Assembly (NCBI RefSeq): GCF_014205675.1
Contig: NZ_JACIIX010000001.1
Coordinates: 482,989-546,988 of the forward strand
Source: Novispirillum itersonii
GTDB lineage: Bacteria > Pseudomonadota > Alphaproteobacteria > Rhodospirillales > Rhodospirillaceae
Direction: 5' to 3'
Length of the DNA: 64,000 nucleotides
The stretch's first letter is position 1. Each line of letters opens with the position of its first letter. Below the pieces are notes generated by a model. That model saw nothing but the letters and a program-made list of their open reading frames with translations, was not told the DNA's origin and ran no database searches. Position numbers and translations under genes: made by a program. This document shows, one piece after another, positions 8,349 through 16,274 of the stretch.

Positions 8349-9296
8349 TCACGATAAGAACGGTTTTTCCGGGAATCCGGCGTCATTCTGACCGGAAAGC
8401 CGGGCACTTTCCCAGCCGAGGATGGCATGGCGGCGGTCGCGGCCCCAGCGGTAGGCGCGGAAAGCCCCGCTGGACTGCAACACCCGGTGGCAGGGAATGA
8501 CGTAGCCGATGCGGTTTCCGGCCAACGCTGACCCTACCGCCCGCGAAGCCCCCGGATGCCCGATCGCCGCCGCCACCGCGCCGTAGGACGTCCGCGTTCC
8601 GGCCGGGATCCGCAGCAGCGCCGCCCAGACCGCCACCTGAAACGGGGATCCTTTCACCAGCACCGCTAAAGGTTCCAACGGGGACTGCGGGATAAACGGC
8701 ACCCGGAACAGCCGCTCCGGCACCCCCTGCACCGCACCGTCATCGCGGATCAGCTCCGCCGCCGGCCAGTCCGCCCGGATCTGCTGCCACAGCCGGTCCA
8801 GATCGTCAGCCCCCTCCAGAAATTCCAGCGCACACAGGCCACGGGGCGTCATCGCCGCCAGAGCCGGACCGAAAGGGGTTGGAATCAAACCGGCGCGGAT
8901 CACCAGCCCGGCCCCGCCGGAAGCAATATCCCCCGGAGTCGCCGCCGTCAGGCTGACGCACAGATCGTGCAGCCGACCGGGGCCGGACAGGCCGACATCC
9001 AGCGCCGTTTCCAGCACCGGTGTCGCCTGCCGCAGCAGAGTACGGGCATGGTCCAACGTCAGCCAGCTGACAAAGCGCTTGGGGCTGACCCCGGCCCAGC
9101 GGGTGAACAGCCGCTGGAAATGAAACGGTGACAGGCCAACCGCCGCCGCCGCCTCGTCCAGCGACGGCTGCTCGAACCGCCGGGCCTCCAGCCAATGAAT
9201 GGCCCGGGCAATGCGCTGATAATCCCGGCAGTCCTGCCACAGGTCAGAGGTCTCCCCGTCTGCCGGGTCAGTCTGTGGCATCAGCGGTACGGTCAT
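8349..9296 (-). CDS. AraC-type HTH / O6-methylguanine-DNA methyltransferase fusion (Ada-like, no N-terminal zinc domain)
   Basis: This suicide enzyme removes alkyl groups from O6-alkylguanine by transfer to its own cysteine. The 315-residue product has an AraC-type helix-turn-helix at about 20-110 (LDEAAAAVGLSPFHFQRLF) and a C-terminal methyltransferase domain with active-site PCHRV. It lacks the N-terminal zinc/methylphosphotriester domain that makes E. coli Ada a methylation-activated regulator, so how DNA binding would be controlled is unclear. The start at 9296 has an excellent AGGAGG. The base-excision gene nth lies divergently upstream, giving a small DNA-repair pair. Confidence 0.88.
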   Translation of the reverse strand: MTVPLMPQTDPADGETSDLWQDCRDYQRIARAIHWLEARRFEQPSLDEAAAAVGLSPFHFQRLFTRWAGVSPKRFVSWLTLDHARTLLRQATPVLETALDVGLSGPGRLHDLCVSLTAATPGDIASGGAGLVIRAGLIPTPFGPALAAMTPRGLCALEFLEGADDLDRLWQQIRADWPAAELIRDDGAVQGVPERLFRVPFIPQSPLEPLAVLVKGSPFQVAVWAALLRIPAGTRTSYGAVAAAIGHPGASRAVGSALAGNRIGYVIPCHRVLQSSGAFRAYRWGRDRRHAILGWESARLSGQNDAGFPEKPFLS

Positions 9297-9458
9297 CAAC
9301 GCCTCCTGTCTGGAACGGGGCCCCGGCATCGGGATCCCCTTGACTGTGCCGCCTGTCAGCCCTGCGGCCCACCCGCTTCTTGCTTCCGCTGGCCGGGGCA
9401 GACGGGCTATGCTGCCGGATTATCCCCTTGCCTCTGCCCCGAGTCCCAGACCTGCCCC

Positions 9459-10148
9459 ATGACCACAGCCCCGAAGACCACTGCCCCCCGCAAGCGCGCC
9501 CCCCGCCAGTCTGCCCTGACAGCGGCGGAGATCGAACGGTTTTTCGCCGCCCTACAGGCCGAGACCCCGGAACCGAAGGGGGAGCTGGACTATGTGAACC
9601 CCTATACGCTGCTGGTGGCGGTGGTGCTGTCGGCACAGGCCACCGATAAAGGGGTCAACCGCGCCACCGGCCCGCTGTTCAAGGTCGCCGACACCCCGGA
9701 AAAAATGGTGGCACTGGGGGAGGAGAAAGTCCGCGAGGCCATCAAGACCATCGGCCTGTTCAACACCAAGGCCAAAAACGTCATCGCCCTGTCGCGGCAG
9801 CTGATTGATCATTACGGCAGCGAGGTTCCCCAGCGCCGGGACGCTCTGGAGACCCTGCCCGGCGTCGGCCGGAAAACCGCCAATGTGGTGCTGAACATCG
9901 CCTTCGGGCAGCCGACCATCGCCGTCGATACCCATCTGTTCCGGGTGTCCAACCGCAGCGGTCTGGCCCCGGGAAAAACCCCTCTGGCGGTGGAAACCAA
10001 GCTGGAAAAACTGGTGCCGCTGCCCTACCGCCTGCATGCCCACCACTGGCTGATCCTGCATGGACGCTATGTGTGCATCGCCCGCAAACCGCGCTGCCCG
10101 GTCTGTGTGGTGCGGGATGTCTGCAAATATCCCGATAAGCCCCTCTGA
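9459..10148 (+). CDS. nth: Endonuclease III
   Basis: This bifunctional DNA glycosylase/AP lyase excises oxidised pyrimidines. The 229-residue product has a helix-hairpin-helix LPGVGRKTANV with the catalytic Lys, the catalytic Asp in IAVDTHLFRV, and a C-terminal 4Fe-4S site with spacing C-x6-C-x2-C-x5-C (CIARKPRCPVCVVRDVC). The start at 9459 gives a basic N-terminal tail before the conserved core; the upstream open frame has no similarity. It is divergent from the AraC/MGMT gene and ends 16 bases from a convergent transporter gene. Confidence 0.94.
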   Translation: MTTAPKTTAPRKRAPRQSALTAAEIERFFAALQAETPEPKGELDYVNPYTLLVAVVLSAQATDKGVNRATGPLFKVADTPEKMVALGEEKVREAIKTIGLFNTKAKNVIALSRQLIDHYGSEVPQRRDALETLPGVGRKTANVVLNIAFGQPTIAVDTHLFRVSNRSGLAPGKTPLAVETKLEKLVPLPYRLHAHHWLILHGRYVCIARKPRCPVCVVRDVCKYPDKPL

Positions 10149-10164
10149 GACCGGAGCCGGCCTG

Positions 10165-11010
10165 TCAGGCCAGCCGCAGCAGGGCGGCCCCGGTACAGAT
10201 CAGGCCACCGGCAAGAATCCGGCGCGGGCCGGTGCGCTCCTTCAACAGCAGCGCTGCCAGCAGCAGGGCAAAGACAATCGAGGTTTCCCGCAGCGCCGCC
10301 ACCACCGCCAGCGGCGCGACGGTCATCGCCCACAGCGCCAGACCATAGGACACCAGCGTCCCTCCGCCGCCGATCAGCGGCAGGGCCGGAGACCGCCGCA
10401 GGGCCTGCCACAGGGCCTGCCGCCGGACACACAGGGCCCAGCCGACCATCGGCACCCCGGTCAGCAGAGACAGCCACAGGGTATAGGCCGCCGCCGATCC
10501 GGACAGGCGGACCCCGGTGCCATCCACCAGCGTATAGGCGGCAATCACCCCTGCCGTCAGCAGGGCGAGCGCCACGCCCGCCCCCTGCCGGGATCCCCCG
10601 CCCCGCACCGGCCCCCACGCCAGAGACAGAACCCCGGCACAGACCACACCGATCCCCAGCCAGCCGGATCCCGACAGCGTCTCCCCGGTCCACACCACTC
10701 CGGTCACCGCCACCAGCAGCGGCGCGGTCCCGCGCATCAGCGGATAGGTCCGCCCCATGTCGGCAATCCGGTAGGTCTGGGCCAGCAGGGTGAAATACAG
10801 CACCTGCAACCCCACCGAGACCGCCAGCCACGGCCAGCTGTCCGGGTGCGGCAGCGGCAGGAAGGGCAGAAAACAGGCGGACAGGGCCGCAGCCCCGCCG
10901 GTGACCAGCACGGCGGAGAGCATCTTGTCCCCGCCGCCCTTCAGCAGGGTATTCCACAGGGCATGCAGGGCCGCGGCAAACAGGACGACGGCAAAAACAG
11001 ACAAAGACAT
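10165..11010 (-). CDS. DMT-superfamily (EamA) transporter
   Basis: A 281-residue inner-membrane protein with about ten predicted helices arranged as two EamA repeats. The second repeat ends with ALRETSIVFALLLAALLLKER, typical of the drug/metabolite transporter superfamily. The substrate cannot be read from sequence. No strong ribosome site is visible before the ATG at 11010. It is convergent with nth and divergent from the YbjQ gene. Confidence 0.8.
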   Translation of the reverse strand: MSLSVFAVVLFAAALHALWNTLLKGGGDKMLSAVLVTGGAAALSACFLPFLPLPHPDSWPWLAVSVGLQVLYFTLLAQTYRIADMGRTYPLMRGTAPLLVAVTGVVWTGETLSGSGWLGIGVVCAGVLSLAWGPVRGGGSRQGAGVALALLTAGVIAAYTLVDGTGVRLSGSAAAYTLWLSLLTGVPMVGWALCVRRQALWQALRRSPALPLIGGGGTLVSYGLALWAMTVAPLAVVAALRETSIVFALLLAALLLKERTGPRRILAGGLICTGAALLRLA

Positions 11011-11084
11011 CAGGAAAGGCCCCGGCCAGACGATCTCCCTGCTTACACCGCATGACAGATTTATGACAAACCGGGATTTTCAGG

Positions 11085-11157
11085 ATTGTCCCGCCTCAGC
11101 CCCGGACTCCGCAGTCCGCAAGGTGTCGCTGGACTTTACCGGGCGCTGAGGGACAAT
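11085..11157 (+). promoter_or_regulatory. Multi-tier hairpin in the leader of the YbjQ gene
   Basis: Four successive complementary segments nest around one axis: 11085-11091 with 11151-11157, 11095-11100 with 11145-11150, 11101-11105 with 11139-11143, and 11113-11117 with 11131-11135. Together they give about 23 base pairs. The structure ends 14 bases before the ribosome site of the next gene. It could be a leader control element or a transcription barrier between divergent genes. Confidence 0.4.
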
Positions 11158-11182
11158 GACCGCTCACCGACAGGAGCGCGAT

Positions 11183-11512
11183 ATGTCTATGCTGATGACC
11201 ACCACCCCGACCGTCGAAGGCCGTCCGGTCCGCCAGTACCTTGGCGTCGTGACCTCGGAAGCCGTGATGGGCACCAATCTGTTCAGCGACTTTTTTGCCT
11301 CGGTCCGCGATATCGTCGGCGGCCGTTCCGGCAGTTACGAACAGATCCTGCGCGATGCCAAGTCCGAGGCCATGGCCGAACTGGCCGAGCAGGCCGGTCA
11401 GCTGGGGGCCGATGCCATCGTCGGCATCAGCCTCAGCCATCAGGTGATCGGCGGCGACAAGAAGACCATGCTGGTGGTGCTGGCCAGCGGCACCGCCGTC
11501 CGGCTGGGCTGA
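11183..11512 (+). CDS. YbjQ/UPF0145 family protein
   Basis: A 109-residue protein of the YbjQ (UPF0145, heavy-metal-binding-like) family, of unknown function; members are thought to form pentameric rings. The family phrases GVVTSEAVMGTNLFSDFFASVRDIVGGRSGSYE (split here as LGVVTSEAVMGTN and DIVGGRSGSYE) and AIVGISLSHQVIG are present. The ATG at 11183 has AGGAG 6 bases upstream. It is a single gene behind a strongly folded leader and before a bidirectional terminator. Confidence 0.88.
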   Translation: MSMLMTTTPTVEGRPVRQYLGVVTSEAVMGTNLFSDFFASVRDIVGGRSGSYEQILRDAKSEAMAELAEQAGQLGADAIVGISLSHQVIGGDKKTMLVVLASGTAVRLG

Positions 11513-11535
11513 TTGCCCGGCCCGCAAAACCAGAA

Positions 11536-11562
11536 GCCCCGGCCGGGATACCGGCACGGGGC
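11536..11562. terminator. Bidirectional hairpin between convergent genes
   Basis: The stem GCCCCG-GCCGG pairs with CCGGC-A-CGGGGC around a GATA loop. It lies between the convergent YbjQ and glucosaminidase genes, 24-30 bases from each stop. The U tails are weak (GTTCTGATTCTG on plus, TTCTGGTTTTG on minus). Confidence 0.55.
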
Positions 11563-11591
11563 GTTCTGATTCTGACGGTATAAACCGGCCC

Positions 11592-12695
11592 TTACTGGGT
11601 GGTGGTTGTCAGGGTCTGCGGCAGGCTGGCCACCTCAATCGGCTTATCGGACAGCTGGGCCCGGTCAAGGGTTGCCAGATCGTTGCTGCGGATCAGCCCG
11701 GTCAGGGTCTCCACATAGGCCTGCCCGCGTTCGGAGTAAGCCAGCAGGGTCCCGGCCAGCGTCAGCCCGTCGGGGTCCTGCCCCTTCTTGCGCAGCTGGG
11801 CCCGGACGGCCCGGAAGTCGTTATAGGCCTGATGGGTGTTCAGGTTGGTGACATAGGCCCGCACCGCATCGCCGATGGTCGGGAACGACTTCAGGCGGAC
11901 CATGGTGCCATCGCCCCGGTTATAGGCCTTGATCGCCGCCGGATCGCCGTCCAGCGCCGAATGGCCGAACAGGGAATTATGATGACGGGCCACCTGCGAG
12001 GTCCCCCAGCCGCTTTCCTCGGCGGCCTGCGCCAGCACCAGAGACGCCGGAACACTATCCATCCGCCGTTCCAGCTGCCGCAGATCTGCCCGCTTCAGCC
12101 CGTATTCCCGGGCCTTGACATCCAGCCAGCGCTGGTCGGTATCCGGCAGGCGGTGCCCGGCCTTCGACCGCTGGATAATCCCGCTCAGCCGGTCCCGGTC
12201 GAGCTGGATTTCCTCATTCACCTTCAGGACAACCGGCAGCAGGGTCCGCAGGAACAGATCCTTGCGCTGATCGGCATCGCCGACCTGCTTCAGGTCGCGC
12301 GGCAGGCTGTTCAGATACACCCGCGGGACCGCCGCGCCTTCGGAGCGGACAAGATCGAGACCGTAAGACAGCCGGTCATACAGGCGGTCCGTCGCCCGCG
12401 CATCAAGACGCTGCGACGGGGTCAGGGCCTGCGGGCCGGTGACCGGCAGGGCAACACGTTCAATATGCTGGCGGGCCGGATCGGGGATCAGACCCAGCAT
12501 CCGGGCAATCGGGGCCGACGGCACCGAGGCTTCGGTCATGGCCGGGACCACACCGCTCACTCCGGCGGTCTGGCCGGGGGCCAGCATTTCAGTAAAAGCA
12601 GCAGCGTACAAACCGGACACGCACGCACAGACCATGCCTAAAGAGGCAACATCAAAAATGCGGTAGCGGCGCCGGAAAGAGGGCTCCTGATGCAT
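11592..12695 (-). CDS. Bax-like glucosaminidase domain protein
   Basis: A predicted peptidoglycan hydrolase. The 367-residue product has an N-terminal signal anchor (about 15-35, SLGMVCACVSGLYAAAF) and a glucosaminidase-type lysozyme fold at about 195-340. The phrases PASLVLAQAAEESGWGTSQ, NSLFG and AVRAYVTNLNTHQAY are as in E. coli Bax; the Glu in AAEESGWGTS is the expected catalytic acid. The ATG at 12695 follows GGAGAG. A long upstream region holds folded RNA elements that may belong to its leader. Confidence 0.85.
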   Translation of the reverse strand: MHQEPSFRRRYRIFDVASLGMVCACVSGLYAAAFTEMLAPGQTAGVSGVVPAMTEASVPSAPIARMLGLIPDPARQHIERVALPVTGPQALTPSQRLDARATDRLYDRLSYGLDLVRSEGAAVPRVYLNSLPRDLKQVGDADQRKDLFLRTLLPVVLKVNEEIQLDRDRLSGIIQRSKAGHRLPDTDQRWLDVKAREYGLKRADLRQLERRMDSVPASLVLAQAAEESGWGTSQVARHHNSLFGHSALDGDPAAIKAYNRGDGTMVRLKSFPTIGDAVRAYVTNLNTHQAYNDFRAVRAQLRKKGQDPDGLTLAGTLLAYSERGQAYVETLTGLIRSNDLATLDRAQLSDKPIEVASLPQTLTTTTQ

Positions 12696-12825
12696 CTTTC
12701 TCTCCTCACCAGGGGTCTGCGGCGTATGTCCTGATCATGCTCCATGTACTGAAGCCGCCGACCCAATAGCCTTAAACGGGGGCGAACCACTCAACCCGTC
12801 GTCGTTCTGGCCGTCGTGAACTGGT

Positions 12826-12931
12826 GGAGCCCTTTGGCATCGGGCAGGGCTCCGTCGGGACACTGTCTGTCGCACATCTGTGGCGAAAGAAAGACAGTCG
12901 GTCCCGGCTGGCGGGGGTCATCTCAACCCCC
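12826..12931 (-). ncRNA. Candidate structured RNA: three consecutive hairpins
   Basis: Three stems are packed end to end. The first pairs 12826-12832 with 12847-12853 (GGAGCCC/GGGCTCC). The second pairs 12854-12868 with 12892-12908, 15 bp with a 2-base bulge and one wobble. The third pairs 12913-12918 with 12926-12931 (GGGGGT/ACCCCC). A possible promoter on the minus strand lies about 50 bases before the element, so it could be a free RNA or the leader of the glucosaminidase mRNA. Strand assignment is inference, and I do not recognise a known family. Confidence 0.35.
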
Positions 12932-13134
12932 TATTCGATGGGCCCGCGTAAAGATCGGCGAAGCGCATCGACACTGCGTACTTATAAGCGGCAGACCAAT
13001 CGGTCAACCCTTTCGCAGGCGGCCAATCGGTATCTGAGAACCGTTCTGGAATTAGATCCTTGAAATTCCTGAAACCAGCCCTTGCTGAAACCCTGCATTT
13101 CCATGGCAGGTGTTGCCGATGGGTCACAAATATT

Positions 13135-13163
13135 AGGCCGGGAAACCATCGGTTCCCCGGCCT
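13135..13163 (-). terminator. Terminator-like hairpin downstream of nfuA
   Basis: A 13-bp stem (AGGCCGGGAAACC with GGTTCCCCGGCCT, one mismatch) and a 3-base loop lie about 78 bases after the nfuA stop. On the minus strand AATATTTG follows, so the U tail is poor. Confidence 0.5.
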
Positions 13164-13240
13164 GAAAAGAAACTGTTCAGAAAATCGAATCAGTAGTGAA
13201 AGATCAGATTTTAGAGAAATCCAGCCCGTCGACTCGGGGC

Positions 13241-13789
13241 TTACTGCACTGCTTCCACCGCCTGCACTTCCGGGATGAAATGGCGCATCATATTTTCAAT
13301 CCCGTGCTTCAGCGTCATCGTAGAACTCGGACATCCGGAGCAGGACCCGCGCATGTTCAGATACACCACGCCATCGCGGAAGCCCTTGAAAACGATGTCG
13401 CCGCCGTCGCGGGCCACCACCGGACGGACCCGGGCCTCGATGATTTCCTTGATCTGTTCGACGATCTCGGCATCTGCCGGATCAAACGATTCTTCCTCAT
13501 CCCCGGCACTGACCGCCACTTCGCCGGACGTATAGTGCTCCATGATCGCGCCGAGGATCATCGGCTTCAGCACCGCCCAGTCGCGGTCATCGGCCTTGGT
13601 GACGGTGATGAAGTCAGACCCCAGAAACACCCCGGACACCCCGGACACATCAAACAGGCGCAGGGCCAGCGGCGAAGAGGCCGCATCCTCGGCGGCGCGG
13701 TAATCCACCGTCCCGCCGCTGATCACCTCGCGGCCGGGGATGAACTTCAGGCTGGCCGGATTCGGGGTCGGTTCAGTCTGGATAAACAT
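13241..13789 (-). CDS. nfuA: Iron-sulfur cluster carrier NfuA (NifU family)
   Basis: A 4Fe-4S carrier that delivers clusters to target enzymes. The 182-residue product has an Nfu N-terminal domain (FIQTEPTPNPASLKFIPG at residue 2) and a C-terminal NifU domain with the cluster-binding CxxC in RGSCSGCPSSTMTLKHGIE. The ATG at 13789 begins exactly at the family's conserved N-terminus; upstream codons lack similarity. It is the last gene of a same-strand run: TauE exporter, TIGR02186 protein, uspA, nfuA. Confidence 0.92.
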   Translation of the reverse strand: MFIQTEPTPNPASLKFIPGREVISGGTVDYRAAEDAASSPLALRLFDVSGVSGVFLGSDFITVTKADDRDWAVLKPMILGAIMEHYTSGEVAVSAGDEEESFDPADAEIVEQIKEIIEARVRPVVARDGGDIVFKGFRDGVVYLNMRGSCSGCPSSTMTLKHGIENMMRHFIPEVQAVEAVQ

Positions 13790-13907
13790 GACGGCTCTCT
13801 CTGTTCTTTGGTCTGCGGGTCCATCGGGGCAGGGCCACGGGACAGCGCCGACGGCAACGGGGGAAGATACACGGTAAATGGGACTAATTTGGTCCGATTG
13901 CAAGAAC

Positions 13908-14399
13908 TCAGCTGACGGCGTCGATCTCCCCGTCGCTCAGGCCCCCCGGTACAATGGTCAGCGGCAGGCGCAGACGGCTGGACAGCCGCCCGGTCAGGGC
14001 AGAGATCAACGGCCCCGGGCCATCGGGGCCGGTCCCCGCCGCCAGCACCAGCACGGTGATCGACGGTTCCTCATCCAGCAGGGCCATCAGTTCATCGGCA
14101 GCCTTGCCATCCCGCACGTAGAGCGCCGCCGTATGGCCGGAAATGTCATAGACCTCCCCCGCCAGAGCCGTCAGCCGTTCCTCCGCCGCCTGCCGGGCCT
14201 CCTCCTGCATCCGGCGGCCGACCCCGGCAAAGTGCTGGAACTCCGGCGGCGGCACCACATGCAGCAAGGCCACCTGCCCGCCGGTGTGCCGCGCCCGCTG
14301 GCAGGCATAGCGCAGGGCGGACCGCATTTCCTCGGTTTCATCCACCACGACCAGAAAGGTCCGCAGGATGGTATCGGAAGCCGCTGGCATGTCTGTCAT
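13908..14399 (-). CDS. Universal stress protein (UspA family)
   Basis: A 163-residue single-domain UspA fold protein; such proteins bind ATP or act in stress tolerance. The N-terminal strand FLVVVDETEEMRSALRYA and the C-terminal part VLVLAAGTG...SRLRLPLTIVPG fit the family. The usual G-x2-G-x9-GS nucleotide loop is only partly recognisable, so ATP binding is uncertain. The start at 14399 has AGGAAAC 8 bases upstream. It sits between the TIGR02186 protein and nfuA. Confidence 0.85.
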   Translation of the reverse strand: MTDMPAASDTILRTFLVVVDETEEMRSALRYACQRARHTGGQVALLHVVPPPEFQHFAGVGRRMQEEARQAAEERLTALAGEVYDISGHTAALYVRDGKAADELMALLDEEPSITVLVLAAGTGPDGPGPLISALTGRLSSRLRLPLTIVPGGLSDGEIDAVS

Positions 14400-14443
14400 C
14401 CTGATGTTTCCTTAAGCATTTCTCTGATGATCGGGCGGCGGCC

Positions 14444-15223
14444 TCAGCTGCGGCGGAACAGCGCCCCGGCGGTCCAGCCGGCGGCCACCGCCAGCAGAAT
14501 CGCCCCGACGCCGTACCATGCCGCATGTTCGTGCGCAAAAAGGTACAGATCGGCCCCAAATCCGGCCTTACCGACAATCAAGGGGGTGATCTCGGCATTC
14601 ACCACATCATTGTCGCGCACCAGATAGACTTCCACCAGATAGGTGCCGGTCGGGACATTGGACGGAAAATGCAGTTCCGACCGGAACAGCCGGTTGGCAA
14701 GCTGGGTGATGGCTCCCGGAGCATAGGAATACAGGCCCTGCTCTTCCTTCAGCCGGAACAGGGCGGATTTAAATTCCGCCTCGGTCTCGCCAAGGGTCAG
14801 GTCGCCGATCTCCAGATCCAGATGGGTCATGCCGATCTGGTGCCGGTCCAGCGTCGCCGGGCCGACCAGATCCTCCAGCGGCCGGGTGGAGGCAACATGA
14901 TAGAAGGACGGGGCATTCTCCACCGTCACATAATCCTGATTAACCCACATCAGGCCGCCGACCTTGCCCTTGCGGCGGATGATCTGCTGCGTCACCGGCC
15001 CCCGCACCACCAGAATGATGTCGCCCGGGCCATCGGTGGCGCCGAACAGCAGCACATCAGAGCCGGAAAAGCCGGTGGTGATCGCCACCAGATGCTTTGA
15101 CAGATCCGCCACCAGCGGCTGTTCCCGGGGGCCGGAGGCGGCATCCGCCGCCAGCGGCAGGGTTACCAGCCCCAACAGCAGCGCCAGAAGCAGCCGAGCA
15201 GGGCGCAGCCAGTCCGCCATCAT
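14444..15223 (-). CDS. Alph_Pro_TM (TIGR02186-like) membrane protein of unknown function
   Basis: A 259-residue protein with a signal peptide (residues 1-28), a large extracytoplasmic beta-rich domain and one C-terminal membrane helix (about 233-253) before a short basic tail. The phrases LVADLSKHLVAITTGFSGSD, LFGATDGPGDIILVVRGP and VPTGTYLVEVYLV match the alphaproteobacterial transmembrane family that neighbours TauE-type exporters. Function is unknown. It overlaps the exporter gene by 4 bases, so the two are probably co-translated and work together. Confidence 0.85.
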   Translation of the reverse strand: MMADWLRPARLLLALLLGLVTLPLAADAASGPREQPLVADLSKHLVAITTGFSGSDVLLFGATDGPGDIILVVRGPVTQQIIRRKGKVGGLMWVNQDYVTVENAPSFYHVASTRPLEDLVGPATLDRHQIGMTHLDLEIGDLTLGETEAEFKSALFRLKEEQGLYSYAPGAITQLANRLFRSELHFPSNVPTGTYLVEVYLVRDNDVVNAEITPLIVGKAGFGADLYLFAHEHAAWYGVGAILLAVAAGWTAGALFRRS

Positions 15224-16149
15224 CGCATCCCCCCGGCCAGCAGGTAGAGATCATCCGGGCGGGTGACCAGATCGAAAGCCATTTTCAGACAGACCCCCAG
15301 CACCAGCAGGGCCAGCAGCACCCGCAGCTGCTCCGCCTTCAGGCGGGACCCGAAGCGCGCCCCGTACTGCGCCCCGATCACCGCGCCGGGCAGCAGCAGC
15401 AGGGCCAGCACCACATCCACGGTCTGGTTGAAGGTTGATTGCAGGAAGGTGGTGTTGGCGGTGACGAAAATAATCTGGAACAGCGAGGTCCCGACCACCA
15501 CCTGCGTCGGCATCCCCAGCAGATAGATCATCGCCGGAACCATCACAAAACCGCCGCCGACCCCCATGATCGCGGCCAGAATCCCCACTGCCATCCCCAC
15601 CGCCAGCGGCAGCAGGGCGCTGATATACAGGCGGGATTTGCGGAACCGCATTTTCAGCGGCAGGCGGTGAATCCAGCTTTCATGGTGGTCAGGTCCCGGC
15701 GACGGACGGGACACCGGGACCGGTTTGCGGGACCGCCGCATCGCCGACAGGCTTTCCGTCAGCATCAGGCCGCCGACGGTGCCGAGAAACAGCACATAGC
15801 TGAGGGAAATCGCCAGATCGATCTGGCCAAGGCTGCGCAGGATCTTGAAGACCCAGGTCCCGAGACCCGATCCGACCAGCCCCCCGGCCATCAGCACCAG
15901 CCCCATCTTGACGTCAACGTTGCCACGCCGCCAGTGCGCCAGAACCCCGGAGACCGAGGAGGCCAGAAACTGGTTGGCCACGGTCGCCACCGCCACCGCC
16001 GGAGGAATGCCGATAAAGATCATCAGCGGTGTCAGCAGAAACCCGCCGCCAACCCCGAACAGGCCGGACAGGAAGCCGACCCCGCCCCCCATCGCCAGCA
16101 GCAGGAACAGGTTGACCGACATTTCGGCAATCGGCAGGTAAATCTGCAT
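15220..16149 (-). CDS. TSUP-family (TauE/SafE) sulfite/organosulfur exporter
   Basis: A 309-residue inner-membrane transporter with about eight helices. Both TauE/SafE half motifs are visible: GGGVGFLSGLFGVGGGFLLTP near the N-terminus and LAAIMGVGGGFVMVPAMIYL in the second half. Family members export sulfite, sulfoacetate or other small anions; the substrate here is not determined. The ATG at 16149 has AGGAAAC upstream. It leads the run that continues into TIGR02186, uspA and nfuA, which hints at sulfur handling, an inference from context only. Confidence 0.86.
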   Translation of the reverse strand: MQIYLPIAEMSVNLFLLLAMGGGVGFLSGLFGVGGGFLLTPLMIFIGIPPAVAVATVANQFLASSVSGVLAHWRRGNVDVKMGLVLMAGGLVGSGLGTWVFKILRSLGQIDLAISLSYVLFLGTVGGLMLTESLSAMRRSRKPVPVSRPSPGPDHHESWIHRLPLKMRFRKSRLYISALLPLAVGMAVGILAAIMGVGGGFVMVPAMIYLLGMPTQVVVGTSLFQIIFVTANTTFLQSTFNQTVDVVLALLLLPGAVIGAQYGARFGSRLKAEQLRVLLALLVLGVCLKMAFDLVTRPDDLYLLAGGMR

Positions 16150-16200
16150 GCGCCCGGTTTCCTTCCTTGCCCCTGCACCGCACCCTGATCCGGATACAGT

Positions 16201-16238
16201 AAAGGGATTCCGGCCGATGCAGAAGCCGGAATCCCTTT
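16201..16238 (-). terminator. Terminator downstream of trpS
   Basis: A perfect 14-bp stem (16201-16214 with 16225-16238) and a 10-base loop. On the minus strand the 3' arm ends in CCCTTT. It separates trpS from the TauE exporter gene. Confidence 0.7.
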
Positions 16239-16274
16239 CAATAACCGCCGGTTATTCCCCTGTCCGGGGGCCGG

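Larger units (their letters stand above)
12696..13240. other. 545-base gene-free region with several hairpins
   Basis: No credible protein gene is seen on either strand; the short open frames lack codon bias and ribosome sites. It contains a three-hairpin element (12826-12931), a possible minus-strand promoter (TTGACC at 13002-13007, TATAAG at 12981-12986, 15-base spacing) and a terminator-like hairpin (13135-13163). Confidence 0.6.

Noticed and set aside
12816-13127. Short overlapping open frames in the 12.7-13.2 kb region
   Set aside because: No ribosome sites, no codon bias and no similarity; the region is better explained by folded RNA elements.
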